DNA from: Proteles cristata cristata
Lineage: Eukaryota > Chordata > Mammalia > Carnivora > Hyaenidae
Direction of reading: 5' to 3'
Assembly: GCA_017311185.1 (NCBI GenBank)
Contig: JAESUZ010000469.1
Coordinates: 1-64,000, forward strand
Length of the DNA stretch: 64,000 bases
Shown here: positions 36,340 through 49,035 of the stretch, piece after piece
How positions within the stretch are numbered: position 1 is the first letter of the stretch
How the letters are laid out: the number at the start of each line of letters is the position of its first letter
Position numbers and translations under genes: made by a program
Notes under the pieces: model-generated
The model's input: the letters and a program-made list of their open reading frames with translations, nothing else
Database searches by the model: none
What the model was told of the DNA's origin: nothing

Positions 36340-37430
36340 CACATGAAACGATATATCAAAATTATTGATAAAAAGTAGCTTTGAGAAACACAGTAGCTAA
36401 AATGAACTGTGAGAATATAGACGGGTCCCCTTGAGAAGCAGGGCTGGGGATACAAAGGTGGGAGGAGACTCTTTTTCTGGGCACATTTGCTCCAGTTTTA
36501 ACCGTATGTGTATAACCTGATATTTGTCATCAGGAGCTGTCTTCCAGTGAGAACATGGAACGATTTATTTCCTCTGTGTCATTCATCTTTGAACATTTGA
36601 GGCAACAGGGGCACCTGGGTGCTCAGTCGATTAAGTATCATACTGTTTCACCCCAGAACCTGGATCAGGACCTTGAGTCTCAGACTCAGGATCCTCAAGC
36701 GATCCCCCTTTCCCAGGTAACCCACCCCACTCCCAACCCCACATAACCCTTCCCCCCCCAATCATGGTCATGGACCTCATAAATCCACCCTCGTCCCCAG
36801 CCCGCACCCCTCCTACACCAGGACCTCGCCCCCCACCGCTCACCTGGGCTCCTACCTTCCAGGTCTGCCTCCTGATTCCTGAGTCCTGGCTGCACATTTA
36901 CATCTGCACTGCCGCCCCTGTGACCTGCCAGCCCTCCCAGTGTCGCTGGCGCTAATCTCCCCCTTCTGCCCTGTGGTGGGTCTGGGGTCAAAGGGAGAGG
37001 TTCCACGGCCCTGCCCCCCTCAGACCCAATGAGCCCCCCAAGTCTCTGTGAGTATTCTACCTCCCTGCCCTAAGCACCAGGCACAACTGTCACCTCGCGG
37101 CTGAGGACCGAACTGCCGCAGGAGACTTCCTGCCCAGAAGCCCTCCACCATCAGCTCAGCTGCACACACAGGTCATGAGCACCTACTGTGTGCAGCACAG
37201 GGGAGCAGGGACAGGCAGCTAAGTCCTTGTCCTAGAGCAGCGCCCAGGCTGGCGGGAGGTAGAAGCAGAAATCCGCTCAGGCAAGGCTGTGGGAGCCTCA
37301 GTCCAGAGGGCCTCGGCGTTTTCTTTCAACAGGAAGGTGGCTCCAAGAAGGGGGACTGGGTGACCCGATGGGGGGGCAGGTGGGTGCACAGGGACACCAG
37401 AAAGGGAACGAGCCACAGGCAGGGAACAAA
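36340..37430. repeat. Continuation of unit B duplication
   Basis: 36.34-36.63 kb matches 19.09-19.37 kb, and 36.65-37.43 kb matches 20.69-21.43 kb. The first part is separated from 33.3 kb by an L1-containing insertion. Between the two parts only about 30 bases of the SINE at 19.36 kb remain, so the material equivalent to 19.4-20.7 kb is missing. Confidence 0.8.
36609..36640 (+). mobile_element. SINE stub
   Basis: GGGGCACCTGGGTGCTCAGT, the 5' end of the SINE at 19358. The rest was deleted. Confidence 0.7.
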
Positions 37431-38529
37431 TGTGGCTGTGTCCCCGGAGACTTGGTCTCTGTCCCTGATGGAGGCCCAGGCAGCTGTAGGCAGAGGAGGC
37501 TGGTCCGAGTGCTGTGGGCTTCCTGCTCCGGGTCTGGGTGAGAGTGTCCCAGGGGTGGCCGAGGCTGGCCGGGCGGGAATTCCACTTAGAGGTAACACGA
37601 GCCCCTCATGCAAGAATGTCTACCAGTAGACAGAGACAGACAGACAGACAGAGAGCTAGCTATACATGCAGCATGGCGGGAAGGAGGAAGGTGATTCAGT
37701 GACGGAGGGACCCTGTGCATGGAGGGTGGCAGGTGACATGGCCGAGCCCTAAGAGGAAGGAACCTGACAACAGGCACCTGGAGACATGGTGACAGCAGCC
37801 CTCAGCAGCAGCGGGTCCTGGGCCACCAGCCACTCAGCCCGAGGCCTGAGGACAGAAGGGAGAAGTGAGGAGCGCACACAGGGAGAGGCAGAGTCAGGCC
37901 GAGCAGGCTGGGGTCAAGGACAGGACAGCACGGCCACCCGGCAGGCGGGGACTGCGGGGGGATCCGTGTCCCAGGCCACCTGAGCATGAAGGACAGCACG
38001 GCAGCAGGACCATGGCCCCTCCTCCCTGGCTGGGCCCCCGTCCAGCTGGGGGTGGGGTCTGCAGCTTCCATAGGAAATCGGGGCCCCTGAGGTCCAGGAC
38101 GGCCTTTCCATCATGTGTCCTCAGGTATCACAACGTCAGGTGGGCAGTGGGCACACGATGCATGTTTCCTGGATGGAGGAAGGGTCTCCTCCCACAGGCC
38201 TTACGGACGAGTTGGGACAATTCTCTGAACACCAGGCTTCGATGTGGGTCACACTCCGCACCTGAATCAAGCAGACGACTCCTCCCACAGGCAGCCCCAC
38301 AGACAAGGCCTTGGGGCCTGAGCCTCCTTCTCCGGAAGGGGTTCGAGGCTCAGGTCAGAGCTCGAGGCCCTGCCTGCTTGACTCTGCTCCTCGGGCTTCT
38401 GACCACCCAGTTCCCGCAGCTCCGGCCGGAGAGGGCTGCCTGTTTCTTCCACCCGGACCTACCCCAGTGAGCATCTGCCTCGCCCCTGCCCCAGCAGGCG
38501 CAGGTGGGAAAGGAAGTCACAACATAAGC
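37431..38529. other. Intergenic before fragment C
   Basis: GC-rich. A short GACA repeat lies at about 37.63-37.66 kb. No gene recognised. Confidence 0.4.
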
Positions 38530-39285
38530 AGCCATGGCCCCTCCCCCAGCTGTCCAGGCCCCACAGGACACTGATCCTTGGACAGAGCAGCACCTCTCAG
38601 TGTGGGGCCCTAAGCGCCCCGTAGAGGAGGGAGGCGTGAGGGCAGGAAAGTGGCAGCCCCTACAGGGCCCTGTGCCAATGGAGCTGAGGGGCCCTGATCA
38701 ACATCACTGCGTGATGGAGATGAAGCCCTCCCAGCCTTGTGTGCCTGCAGGGTCATACCCCTTGGGGCAGCTGCAGATAAGGGGTCCTTGTCGGAAATAA
38801 GTGGGAAGGAAGACTCTGGACGTGGAAGGTCTGGCGGCAGAGGGAACAGCATGATCAGAACCCGGGGCTGAGGAAGGCAGGACACATCTGGGAACCCAGG
38901 CGAGCACGTGGGGGGGACGTGTGTCCCTGAGACCAGAACCGGGCACAGGAGCCCCGAGCCCTGCAGGCAGCGGCTTGGGAACCTCTCTCAGGTGCCACAG
39001 ACCACTGACTCACCCCTACTCACTTTCCTGAAAATCTCCTTAGACATGCAAAGACTGAGGGATGAGGGAGGGGAGAGGTATGCGAGGGGGGCTGCCTGGA
39101 GAGGCAGGGGTGAGGGGTGCAGAGGAGCAGGATAAGACACTGAAAGGCAGAAGTAAGTTGGATGCACCTGCCAGCATCCTGGATGGGGTGACAGGGGGCA
39201 GGTGGTGACATAAACATGAGGGACAGAACCTGGAACCCTCACCCAGGGGGATCTGAGTCCCCTCCCCTCAAGCAGGAACACTCAC

Positions 39286-39582
39286 TGTGGACACAGAATT
39301 CCCCGAGGTCCCGGGTGGCACTTTTCTGGTCCACCAGGCTGCTGACCACACAGGTAACGCTGGGGCTGGGCTGGCTCAGGGGCAGGGGCAGAGCCAGGGT
39401 CCAGGGGATGGGGGCCGATCCTGGGGCCCCTCTCTGCTCCAGCTCCCTGGGGAGGCCCTTGCTCTCCCAGGACACGCTCACGGCCCCTGTGGCTCCCGGG
39501 GTGTGGCACTCCAGGGCAACGTGGCACCAGTCTCGTGTGAGAGACAGAACCTCAGCCAGGACCTGGGGACGGGGCACGGGCT
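39286..39582 (-). pseudogene. Copy C: isolated SLAM-type C2 exon, gene fragment
   Basis: A fourth copy retains only the C2 exon. It is fully open for 99 codons, with acceptor CCTGCCCCAG and donor GTGAGT, WCHVALEC, SVSWESKGLPRELEQ, TCVVSSLVDQ and GEFC. The sequon NVT at the first cysteines has become HVA. Homology to copy A runs only from about 38.53 to 40.4 kb, equal to roughly 7.5-9.1 kb of A. The TM and tail exons are missing on one side, and the V and signal exons on the other, where an L1 lies. It is best called a truncated gene, though the exon could still be spliced into a transcript from upstream. Confidence 0.75.
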
Positions 39583-39895
39583 CTGGGGCAGGAGGGACAA
39601 AGGACAGGGTGTCCCGTGAGTGGAAAGCATCACACTCCTGCTTCCTCGTGCAGAATCTCACTGATGCCCTGGCTCCTCCCCGGAGGATGGTGAGTCCATT
39701 TTACAGATAAGACAGACTTGACCCAAATATACAGCAAGTGACGATAAGGAGGGAGGCACGGAGTGAAGCCGCATGTGATTTCACTAGACTGAGCATGACT
39801 AAAAGTCTCTCAGGAGAAAATACATACGAGATCCCTCCTACTAGAACCCAATAATTCTAAGAAACTGGGGTTTTCCATTAGAGACAGAGAAACGA

Positions 39896-40112
39896 GGGGC
39901 ACCTAATAGACTCAGTTAGTTTCTGATTTTGGCTCAGATCATGATCTCGCACTTCGTGAGTTCAAAACCACATCAGGCTCTGAGCTGACAATCAGAGCCT
40001 GGAGCTGTTTCAGATTCTGTCTCCTCTCTCCGCCCCTCCCCTGCTCATGCTCTGTCTCTCTGTGTGTCTCTTTTTTCAAAACTAAATAAACATTAAAAGA
40101 AAAACATTTTTA
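39896..40112 (+). mobile_element. Carnivore SINE shared by C and D
   Basis: GGGGCACCTAATAGACTCAG start, AACTAAATAAACATTAAAAG end. The SINE at 59521 occupies the same intron position in D. A and B lack it. Confidence 0.85.
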
Positions 40113-41857
40113 AAGTCAAAGAAGTCTGGGACAGAGGGCTTTGTCATGTTCTGGCCTGGAACCTGCTCCTCTACCTACTGGGTGACCAGGACCTCACGGC
40201 CCCAGGTGCAGGCCACCTGGCAGCTCTGGGCGCCCAGACAACAGCCCCAGGCTCCCAGCAGGAGAGGCCACTCTGGGGGACGCAGTCAGGCGAGGAATGG
40301 ACACCACAAGCGCTGTGAGCAAATCCCGGTGATCTCAATGCATGTGTGGAGGCCTCTCCATCCCTGTGGTTGATGTGAGGTCAGAAACCTAATACAGGCA
40401 TCAATATTACCGAGCACCTGTGGGAATGCTGTGTGGCGTTGATAGAAAGAAGCACTAGCAACTTAAAAAACATTTTTATGATTTATATATATTTATTTAT
40501 TTATTTTTATGTTAATGTATTTTATTTTAATGTATTTTATTTTATTTTTACAAATAGTTTATTGTCAAGTTGGTTTCCATATACCACCCAGTGCTCATCC
40601 CCACAAGTACCCTCCTCCATGCCCATCTTCCCCCTTCCCCCCCAACACCCATCAGTCCTCAGTTTGTTCTCAGCATTCAAGAATCTCTCATGGTTTGCCT
40701 TCCTCCCTCTCCCCCACTATTTACCCCCTTCTTCTTCCCCATGGTCCTCTGTTAAGTTCCTCCTAATCCTCCTATACGTGCAAACATATGATATTTGTCC
40801 TTCTCTGCCTGACTTATTTCACTCAGCATAACACCTTCAAGGTCCATCCATGTTGCTACACATGGCCAGATTTCACTGTTTCTCATTGCCATGTAGTATT
40901 CCATGGTATAGATAAACCACATCTTCTTGATCCATTCATCTGTTGATGGACACTTAGGCTCTTTCCATGTTTTAGCTATTGTGGAGAGTGCTGCTATGAA
41001 CATTGGGGTACATGTGCCCCTATGCATCAGCATTTCTGTATCCCTTGGGTAAATTCCTAGCAGTGCTATTGCTGGGTCATAGGGGAGTTCATTGGTAATT
41101 TTTTGAAGAATATCTACACTCTTTTCCAGAGAGGCTGCACCAGTTTACATTCCCACCAACAGTGTAGGAGGGTGCCTGTTTCTCCACATCCTCGCCAGCA
41201 TCTAGAGTCCTCTGATTTGCTCATTTTAGCCACTCAGACCGGCGTGAGGTGGAATCTCAGTGTGGTTTTGATTTATATTTCCCTGATGAGGAGGGATGCT
41301 GAGCATTGTTTCATGGGTCTGTTGATCATCTGGATGTCCTCTTTGGAGAAGTGTCTGTTCATATCTTCTGCCCATTTCTTTACTGGGTTGTTTGTTTTTT
41401 TGGGTGTGGAGTTCAGTGAGTTCCTTATAGATTTTGGATATTAACCCTTTATCTGATTTGTCATTTGCAACTATCTTTTCCCATTCTGTCGGTTGCCTAT
41501 TAGTTTTATGGATTGTTTCCTTTGCTGTGCAGAAGTTTTTAATCTTGATGAGGTCCCAATCGTTTTTTTGCTCTTGATTCCCTTGCTTTTCGGGATGTGT
41601 CAAGTAAGAAATTGCTGCGGTGGAGGTCAAGGAGGTTGTTTCCTGCTTTCTCCTCTAGGGTTTAGATGGTTTCCTGTCTCACGTTCAGGTCCTTTTTCCA
41701 TTTTGAGTTTATTTTTGTGTATGCTGTGAGAAAATGATCTAGTTTCATTCTTCTGCATGTTTCTGTCCAGTTCTCCCATCAACATCTGTTAAAGAGGCTG
41801 TCTTTTTTCCATTGGATGTTCTTTCTTGCTCTGTCAAATATCAGTTGGCTGTAGGGG

Positions 41858-42046
41858 CGTCCGACTTCAGCTCAGATCATGATCTCACAGTCCGTGTGTT
41901 CGAGCCCCGCGTCGGGCTCTCTGCTGACAGCTAGCTCAGCGCCTGGATCCTGTTTCAGATCCTGTGTCTTCCTCTCTCTCTGACCCTCCCCTCCTCATGC
42001 TGTCTGTCTCTCTCTCCGAAATAAATAAAACATTTAAAAAATTTTT
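41858..42046 (+). mobile_element. Carnivore SINE, 5' truncated, nested in L1
   Basis: Starts GGGGCGTCCGACTTCAGCTC and ends AAATAAATAAAACATTT. Confidence 0.85.
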
Positions 42047-42049
42047 CTA

Positions 42050-42290
42050 GGGGCACCTGGGTGGCTTAGTCGGTTAAGCGTCCGACTTTCGCTTGGGTCA
42101 TGATCTCGCGGTTCGTGGGTTCGAGCCCCGCGTCGGGCTCTGTGCTGACTGCCAGCTCAGAGCCTGGAGCCTGTTTCAGTCTGTGACTCCCTCTCTCTCT
42201 GACCCTCCCCTGCTCACGCTGTCTCTCTCTCTCTCTCCTAGAAATAAATAAAATATTTCAAAAAAATTTTTTTTCTTAAAAAAAAAAGGA
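42050..42290 (+). mobile_element. Carnivore SINE nested in L1
   Basis: GGGGCACCTGGGTGGCTTAG start. It directly follows the preceding SINE; the L1 sequence ATCAGTTGGCTGTA/ATTAGTTGGCTGTA flanks the pair. Confidence 0.9.
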
Positions 42291-42973
42291 TTAGTTGGCT
42301 GTATACTTTTGGGCCCAAACCTGAGTACTCAATTCTTTTCCATTGGTCTATGTGTCTGTATTTGTGCCAATACCATACTGTCTTGATGATGGCAGCTTTG
42401 TAGTAGGGGCTAAAGTCTGGGATGGTGATGCCTCCCACTTGGTTTTATTCTTCAATATTACTTTGGCTATTGAAGGTCTTTTGTGGTTCCACAAAAGGAT
42501 ACTTTGTTCTAGTTTTGAGAAGTATGCTGGTGCAATTTTGATTGGTATTGCATTGAACGTGTAGATTGCTTTGGGTAGTAATGACATTTTAACTATATTT
42601 CTTGTTCCAATCCATGAGCATGGAATGTTTTTCCATTTCTTTGTGTCTTCTTCAATTTCCTTCATAAGTTTTCATCGTACAGATCTCTTGTATCCTTGGT
42701 TTGGTTTGTTCCTAGGTATTTTATGGTTTTTTGTGCAATTGTGAATGGGATCCATTTCTTGATTTCTCTTTCTGTTGCTTCATTGTAGGTGTATAAAAAT
42801 GCAACCAATTTCTGTACATTGATTTTGTACCCTGAATCTTTGCTGAATTCTTGGATCGGTTCTAGTAGGCGTCTGTCTGGTGGAGTCTGCCGGGTTTTCT
42901 ATGTTGGGTATCATGTCGTCTGCAAAAAGTGAAACTTTGGCTTCTTCTTTCCCAATTGTGATGACTTTGATTT

Positions 42974-43202
42974 CCTTTTTTTTTTTTTTAATATTTTTAT
43001 TTATTTCTAGGAGAGAGAGAGAGAGAGAGACAGCGTGAGCAGGGGAGGGTCAGAGAGAGAGGGAGTCACAGACTGAAACAGGCTCCAGGCTCTGAGTCGG
43101 CAGTCAGTACAGAGCCCGACGCGGGGCTCGAACCCACGAACCGCGAGATCATGACCCAAGCGAAAGTCGGACGCTTAACCCACTAAGCCACCCAGGCGCC
43201 CC
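42974..43202 (-). mobile_element. Carnivore SINE, antisense, nested in L1
   Basis: Poly-T start, GCCACCCAGGCGCCCC end, with CTTTGATTTCCTTTT on both sides as target-site duplication. Confidence 0.95.
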
Positions 43203-46200
43203 GGCTTTGATTTCCTTTTGTTGTCTGATCGCTGATGCTAGGACTTCCAGCACTACCTTAAACAACAGTGGTGAGAGTGGACATCCCCGTCGTGTTCCTG
43301 ATCTCAGGGGGAAAGCTCTCAGTGTTTCCCCGTTGAGGATGATGTTAGCTGAGGGCTTCTCATAGATGACTTTGATGATGCTGAAGTAGGTTCCTTCTAT
43401 CCTGACTATCTCTAGGGTCTTTATTGAGAAGGGATGTTGTATTATGTCAAATGCTTTTCTGCATCTATTGACAGGATCCTATGGTTTTTATCTTTTCTTT
43501 TGTTGATGTGATGGATCACATGGATTGATTTGCAAATATTGAACCAGCCCTGTAACCCAGGAGTGAATCCCACTTGATCTTGGTGGATAATTCTTTTTAT
43601 GTGCTGTTGGATTTGATTTGTGAGTATCTTGTTGAGGATTTTTACATCCATATTCATCAAGGATATTTGCTTGTAGTTCCTTTTTTTTGCTGGATCTCTG
43701 TCAGGCTTGGGAATCAGAGTGATGCTGGCTTCATAAAATGAGTCCGGAAATTTTCCTTCGATTTCTATGTTTGGAATCGCTTGAGAAGAATGGGTATTGA
43801 TTCTGTTTTAAACGTCTGGTAGAATTCCCCGGGGAAGCCATCAGTTCTGGGCTCTTATTTGTTGGGAGATTTTTCATAACTGGTTCGATTTCTTAACTAG
43901 TTATGGGTCTTTTCAGATTTTCTATCTCTTCCCGTGTGAATTTTGGTAGTGAGTATGGTTTTGGAATTTGTCCATTTCTTCTAAATTGTCCAATTTGTTG
44001 GCATATAATTTTTCATAGTATTCCCTGATAATTGCTTGTATTTCTGAGGTGTTTGTTGTAATAAGTCCATTTTCACTCATGATTTTGTCCATTTGGGTGC
44101 TCTCTCTTTTCTTTTTGAGAAGCCTGGCTAGAGGTTTGTCAATTTTGTTTATTTTTTCAGAAAACCAACTCTTGGTTTCATTGATTTGTTCAGTTGTTTC
44201 TTTGGTCTCTATGTTGTTGTTTTCTGTTCTGATTTTTACTATTTCTCTTCTTCTACTTGGTTCAGGGCGTTCTTATTGCTCTGCCTCTAGTTCCTTCAGG
44301 TGAGCTGTTAGATTTTGGACTTTCGCTTTTTCTCATTTATTGTACTTTCCTCTTAGGACTGCCTTTGCCGCATCCCATACAGTTTGGATTGTTGTAGTTT
44401 CATTTTCACTTGTTTCCATACGTTTTTAAATTTCTTCTCTAATTGCCTGATTAGCCCATTCGTTTTTTAGTAGGGTGTTCTTTAACTTCCATGTTTTTGG
44501 AGGTTTTCCAGACTTCTTCCTGTGATTGATTTCAAGTTTCAAAGCGTTATGATCTGAAAGTGTGCATGGTATATTCTCAATTCTTTTGTATTTATGGAGG
44601 GCTGCTTTATGTCTCAGTATGTGATCTATCTTGGAGAATGTGCCATGCGCACTTGAGAAAAAAGTGAATTCCCTGGCCTCAGGATATAGAGTTCTAAACA
44701 TATTTGTCAGATCCATCTGGTCCAATGTGTCTTTCAAGTCCAATGTTTCATTAGTGATTTTCTGTCTGGTTGATCTATCCACTGCTATAAGCGGAGTATT
44801 AAAGACCCTGCTATTAGCACATTCTTATCTATAAGATTGTTTCTGTTTGTCATTAATTGTTTTAAATATTTAGGTGCTCCCATATTTGGTGCATGGACAT
44901 TTATGATTGTTAATTCTTCCTGATGGATAGACCCTGAAATTATTATATAATGTCCTTCTTCATCTCTTGTTAGTGTCTTTAATTTAAAGTCCAGTTTTTC
45001 TGATATAAGTATAGCTACTGCAGCTTTCTTTTGACTTCCAGTAGCATGATATATATTTCTCCATTCCTCTACTTTCAATATGAAGTTATCTTCCAGTCTA
45101 AAATGAGTTTCTTGAAGACAGCCAACAGATGGATTTTGGTTTTTTATCCATTCTGCTACCTATGTCTTTTCATTGGAGCATTCAGCCCATTTACATTCAG
45201 TGTTATTATTGAAATATGTGGGTTTAGAGTCATTGTGTCCTTTGTGGGATTCATGCTTGTGGTGGTGTCTCTGGTATCTTCGTTCCTGCAACACTTCCCT
45301 CAGAGAGTCCCCCTCAAGGTTTGTTGTAGGGCTACCTTAGTGGTGACAAATTCTTTCAATTTCTGTTTATTTGGAAAGACTTTCATCTCTCCTTATATTA
45401 TGAATGACAGGCTTTCTGGATAGAGGATTCTTGGCGGCATATTTTTACTGTTCATCACCTTGAAGATCTCCTGCCATTCCTTTCTGGCCTGCCAAGTTTC
45501 AGTAGATAAGTCTGTCACCACTCTAATAGGTTTCCCTTTGTATGTTAGGGTCCTTTTCTCCATAGCTGCTTTCAAAATTCTCTCTTTGTCTTCATGTTTT
45601 GCCATTTTACTATGATATGTCGTGCAGAAGATCGATTCAAATTACGTCTGGGGGAGTTCTCTGTGCCTCTTGTATTTCAACGTTTATTTCCTTCCCCAGG
45701 TTAGGGAAGTTCTCTGGTATAATTTGTTCCAGGACTCCTTCAGCACATTTCCCTCTCTCTTCCTCTTCTGGGATTCCTGTGATAAGGAATTTTTGCATTT
45801 TACTGTATCACTGAGGTCTCGAACTCTTCTTTAATGTTCTTGGATCAGTTTGTCTCTTTTTGGTCAGCTTCTTGGTTTTCTATAATGGTGTCTTCTAAAT
45901 CACTTATTCTCTTTTCTGTCTCTTCAATCCGTGCATTGGACACCTCCAGTTTATCATGTATTTCATTTATCGCATTTTTAAATTCATCATGCCTATTTTT
46001 GTTCTCCATGTTGTTTGTAGCCATAGTTTCCTTGATGTCCTCTATGCTTTTTTCAAGCCCAACGATTAATTTTATGATTATTGTTCTAAAATCTTGTTCA
46101 GTTATTTGCTTATATCTGTTTTGAGCAGTTCTTTAACTGTCAATTCTTCTTGGAATTTCTTTGAAGGACAGCTCTTTCATTTTGTCATTTAGGTTAGCTT

Positions 46201-46718
46201 TCTATCTGTTGTTAGTTTTAAAGATTTGTTATGCTCTGTGCACCTGTGAACGCTGCTGTACCCAAGAAGACTCTCTGCCTGTCCAGGGCCTATCCCTTCA
46301 GAAAGTGTTCTTTGAATGGTATCTCTTGGTCTCTCTTGTTGAGACCTTGGTTATTTTATTTTTCTACTTATAGTAGTATTTGGGACTCTCCACCATGTGT
46401 ACTGTGGCTTGTTTCTTGATGTAGCCCTGGAGAAGAAAACAGACAGACAAACACACAGGGAGCAGAGGCACACAAACTTACAGAGAAATCCAACTAACAT
46501 GCAAACTGAGAGGGCAACGAAAAAGTAAAGAGAAAAGATGGAGGAGGGTAGCCAAATAATAGAAAAAGAAATACATGAAAAAGTCAAAAAGAAGAAAAGA
46601 AAAGGAAAAAAGAAGAAAACCAATAGACAAAGAACAGTTTAAAATATATAACCACATATCCCAGCTACAATGAAATAGCTGAATGTATGCGGTGCTGATT
46701 GAAAAGCATATAGAAAGG

Positions 46719-46946
46719 GGGCGCCTGGGTGGCTTAGTCGGTTTAGCATCCGATTTTCACTTAGGTCATGATCTCGTGCTTCGTGGGTTCGAGCCCCGCG
46801 TCGGACTCTGTGCTGACTGCCAGCTCGGATCCTGGAGCCAGTTTCAGTCTGTGACTCCCTCTCTCTCTGACCTTCCCCTGCTCGCGCTGTCTTCTCTCTC
46901 TCTCTCTCCTAGAAATAAATAAAACCTTAAAAATTTATGAAAAAAG
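46719..46946 (+). mobile_element. Carnivore SINE nested in L1
   Basis: GGGGCGCCTGGGTGGCTTAG start, AAATAAATAAAACCTTAAAA end. Confidence 0.9.
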
Positions 46947-48191
46947 AAAAAGAAAAGCGTAGAGAAAGAGAGAGATGACAAGGCAAGAATGAGGAAAAAC
47001 TGGAAATACAATTAACAGGTAGAAGGGATAAGAAGCTTATTCCAAGGAGCTAAAGGGTGGAATATGGTTGGAGAGGTGAGAGAAATGCTGGTGTTATCCG
47101 AGAAATTATATAATCTGATTACTCTGAGAGAAAGAGATGGAAAGGTAGGTAGGTGTAGAATTTACTCTATAGAATGGACTAAATGTGACAGTTTAAGCAA
47201 GCCAGTGACCAGAATTAATCAGGTCAGTATTCCAGTTTAAAAAAAAAAAAAAAGGAGGGCATCCCTCTAGTAGTGATGGGCGTGCTTTATTCCAATGCAT
47301 CAGGCGGGTGTTCTGCTTTGGCACTTTTGGGGAGGAGAGTGGCGGCGCTCCAGTCCCTTCTTGAACCAAGTGCTGCACCTCACTTTTTTCAATGTGTAAA
47401 CTCCCCACGCTGGGGGCACAGCCAAGGTGGGTCGCGCTCTATATCCCAGGCCAGGCCTCATTTCCAATCCCAGTCTGTGCGCCCCACTGAAATTGCCATA
47501 CACACAAACTCGCAGGCGACCCCCTCAGGGCAATTCCAAGCCTCTTGCCTAGCCCTGGGGATTGAGCCAGGATCGCTGCTCCCATCTCCTCCAGGTCGGG
47601 TAGGCGAGCAAGGACGGGGTTCGTCTGGGGTGCCTCGGGTCCGCTGGAGAACAGGAAACCGGGTCCCTCTGTGTCTCGTCACCCAAAACACGAACTCGTG
47701 GCCAAATCTCCCGGTTTTAAGCCCTTCACCTCTCCTCCAGGGATCCAGCCGAGCCAGAGGCACAAAGGCACGGTTGGCACGCAGCCCCTCCAGGTACGCA
47801 GGTTTTGGCGCTCACGCAGTTGTTTTCCCAGGGATTGTTAGGGTCACCTGGAGAGCCGGAAACCGGGTCCCTCTGTGCCCCGAGCAGAGGTTTTTCTGTT
47901 CCCCAGTAACAGGGACCATGTCTTGAGCAGTTTTGGCTTCTCTCTTTCCCCTCTCACTCCCCACAGAGGGGGATCACCCCCATCCATCTGCGTATCTGGT
48001 CCCGGCCCGATTATATCTTCCCCAGTTCACACTCACGTTAGAAGGCTTTCTCAGTGGACTCTGCCTCCTTTTCTTCCAATCTCCTGGATTCTGTAAGGTT
48101 TCCTATGGCTTCAGATCTTCTCCGTGTGTGATATGGGGGTGAGTGCAATGTACAGAGCTCCCTACTTCTCCACCATCTTGCCCCCAACCAG

Positions 48192-48376
48192 GGGGCAAGT
48201 TTAGTTTTGAGAGAGAGACAAAGTGTGAGTAGGGGAGGAGCAGAGAGAGAGGGAGACACAGAATTCAAAGCAGTCTCCAGTTCCAGAACCTGACACGGAG
48301 CTCGAACTCATGAGCTGTGAGATCATGGCACGAGCTGAATTCAGACTTCTAGCTTACTGAGCAACCCAGGGGCCCC
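48192..48376 (-). mobile_element. Carnivore SINE, antisense, at L1 5' end
   Basis: GTTTTGAGAGAGAGACAAAG start, GAGCAACCCAGGGGCCCC end. Confidence 0.8.
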
Positions 48377-48403
48377 AGTACTTGCAACTTTAAATCCAGA
48401 CAC

Positions 48404-48472
48404 GGGGGCGCCTGGGAGCTCAGTCGGCTAAGCATCCACTCTTGATTTCAGCTCAGGACATGGTCCTTGCAG
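48404..48472 (+). mobile_element. SINE 5' fragment
   Basis: GGGGGCGCCTGGGAGCTCAG to GCTCAGGACATGG, then unrelated sequence. Confidence 0.7.
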
Positions 48473-49035
48473 ACTCTCTCTCCTGACCTCCAAACCACGC
48501 TGTGGGGTGCTCCCGGTCATTGGCAAGCCCTCGGGCCAGTGTCAGCTCCTCACGGGATTGGGGTCCTCCGGAATGGTGGCGGCTCCCCCGGCAGGTGGCT
48601 GTCAGTCTTCAGGAGACTGTTGCATGTGAGAAGTGGGTGGGAGGCCCCCTGCAGCCCAAGGTTGGCCACAGGCTTCCTGTCCCTCCCAGGAATGTCTCTG
48701 GTTTATTAAGGACTCGCGGCTCCACAGGGTTTACACCATGTCCGGCTGGCAGCTTCATGAGCGACTTGTTACAATACAGTCGTTCACAGATGCTCAGAGG
48801 ACCAGACTTCAAGGCAGAGGGGATCATGCTCTACTGGGCATTTAGCCATGTGGGGACATGGGCTGTGTGGATCTGCACGTGTCCTCTGCCCTGTCTCCAC
48901 CGACAGAGTCGGAATAGGGAGCAGGTGCAGGTACGTCGGGGCTGTAAGGGTCCTGCTCGTGCAACTCACTTCTGTCACCAGTCATGCTGGGGCTGCCCTT
49001 GTAGACAACCTCTGCTCGCAAGGCTACCAGATGCA
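48473..49035. other. Flank left of unit D, no gene recognised
   Basis: Possibly the leftward continuation of the duplicated block, whose partner would lie left of position 1. No recognisable exon. Confidence 0.35.

Larger units (their letters stand above)
38530..40400. repeat. Segmental duplication, unit C fragment
   Basis: Direct match to roughly 7.5-9.1 kb of unit A, 26.87-28.4 kb of B and 57.9-59.95 kb of D. It contains the C2 exon and parts of both flanking introns. Confidence 0.8.
40470..48186 (-). mobile_element. Near full-length LINE-1, antisense, defective
   Basis: Read on the minus strand: 5' end near 48186 (CAAGATGGTGGAGAAGTAGG), a GC-rich 5' UTR to about 46.4 kb, ORF1 remnants (C-terminal domain frame at 45605-45393), ORF2 endonuclease remnants (45078-44426), reverse transcriptase (43660-43442), C-terminal parts (42665-42348, 41630-41226, 41033-40752), 3' UTR and poly-A (poly-T at about 40.5 kb). 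Many stops and frameshifts and four nested SINEs make it inactive. Candidate target-site duplication: AGCACTAGCAACTTAAA at 40451 and AGTACTTGCAACTTTAAA at 48377. Confidence 0.9.

Noticed and set aside
43442..45605. RT- and endonuclease-like frames as host genes
   Set aside because: They are interrupted pieces of one antisense LINE-1.
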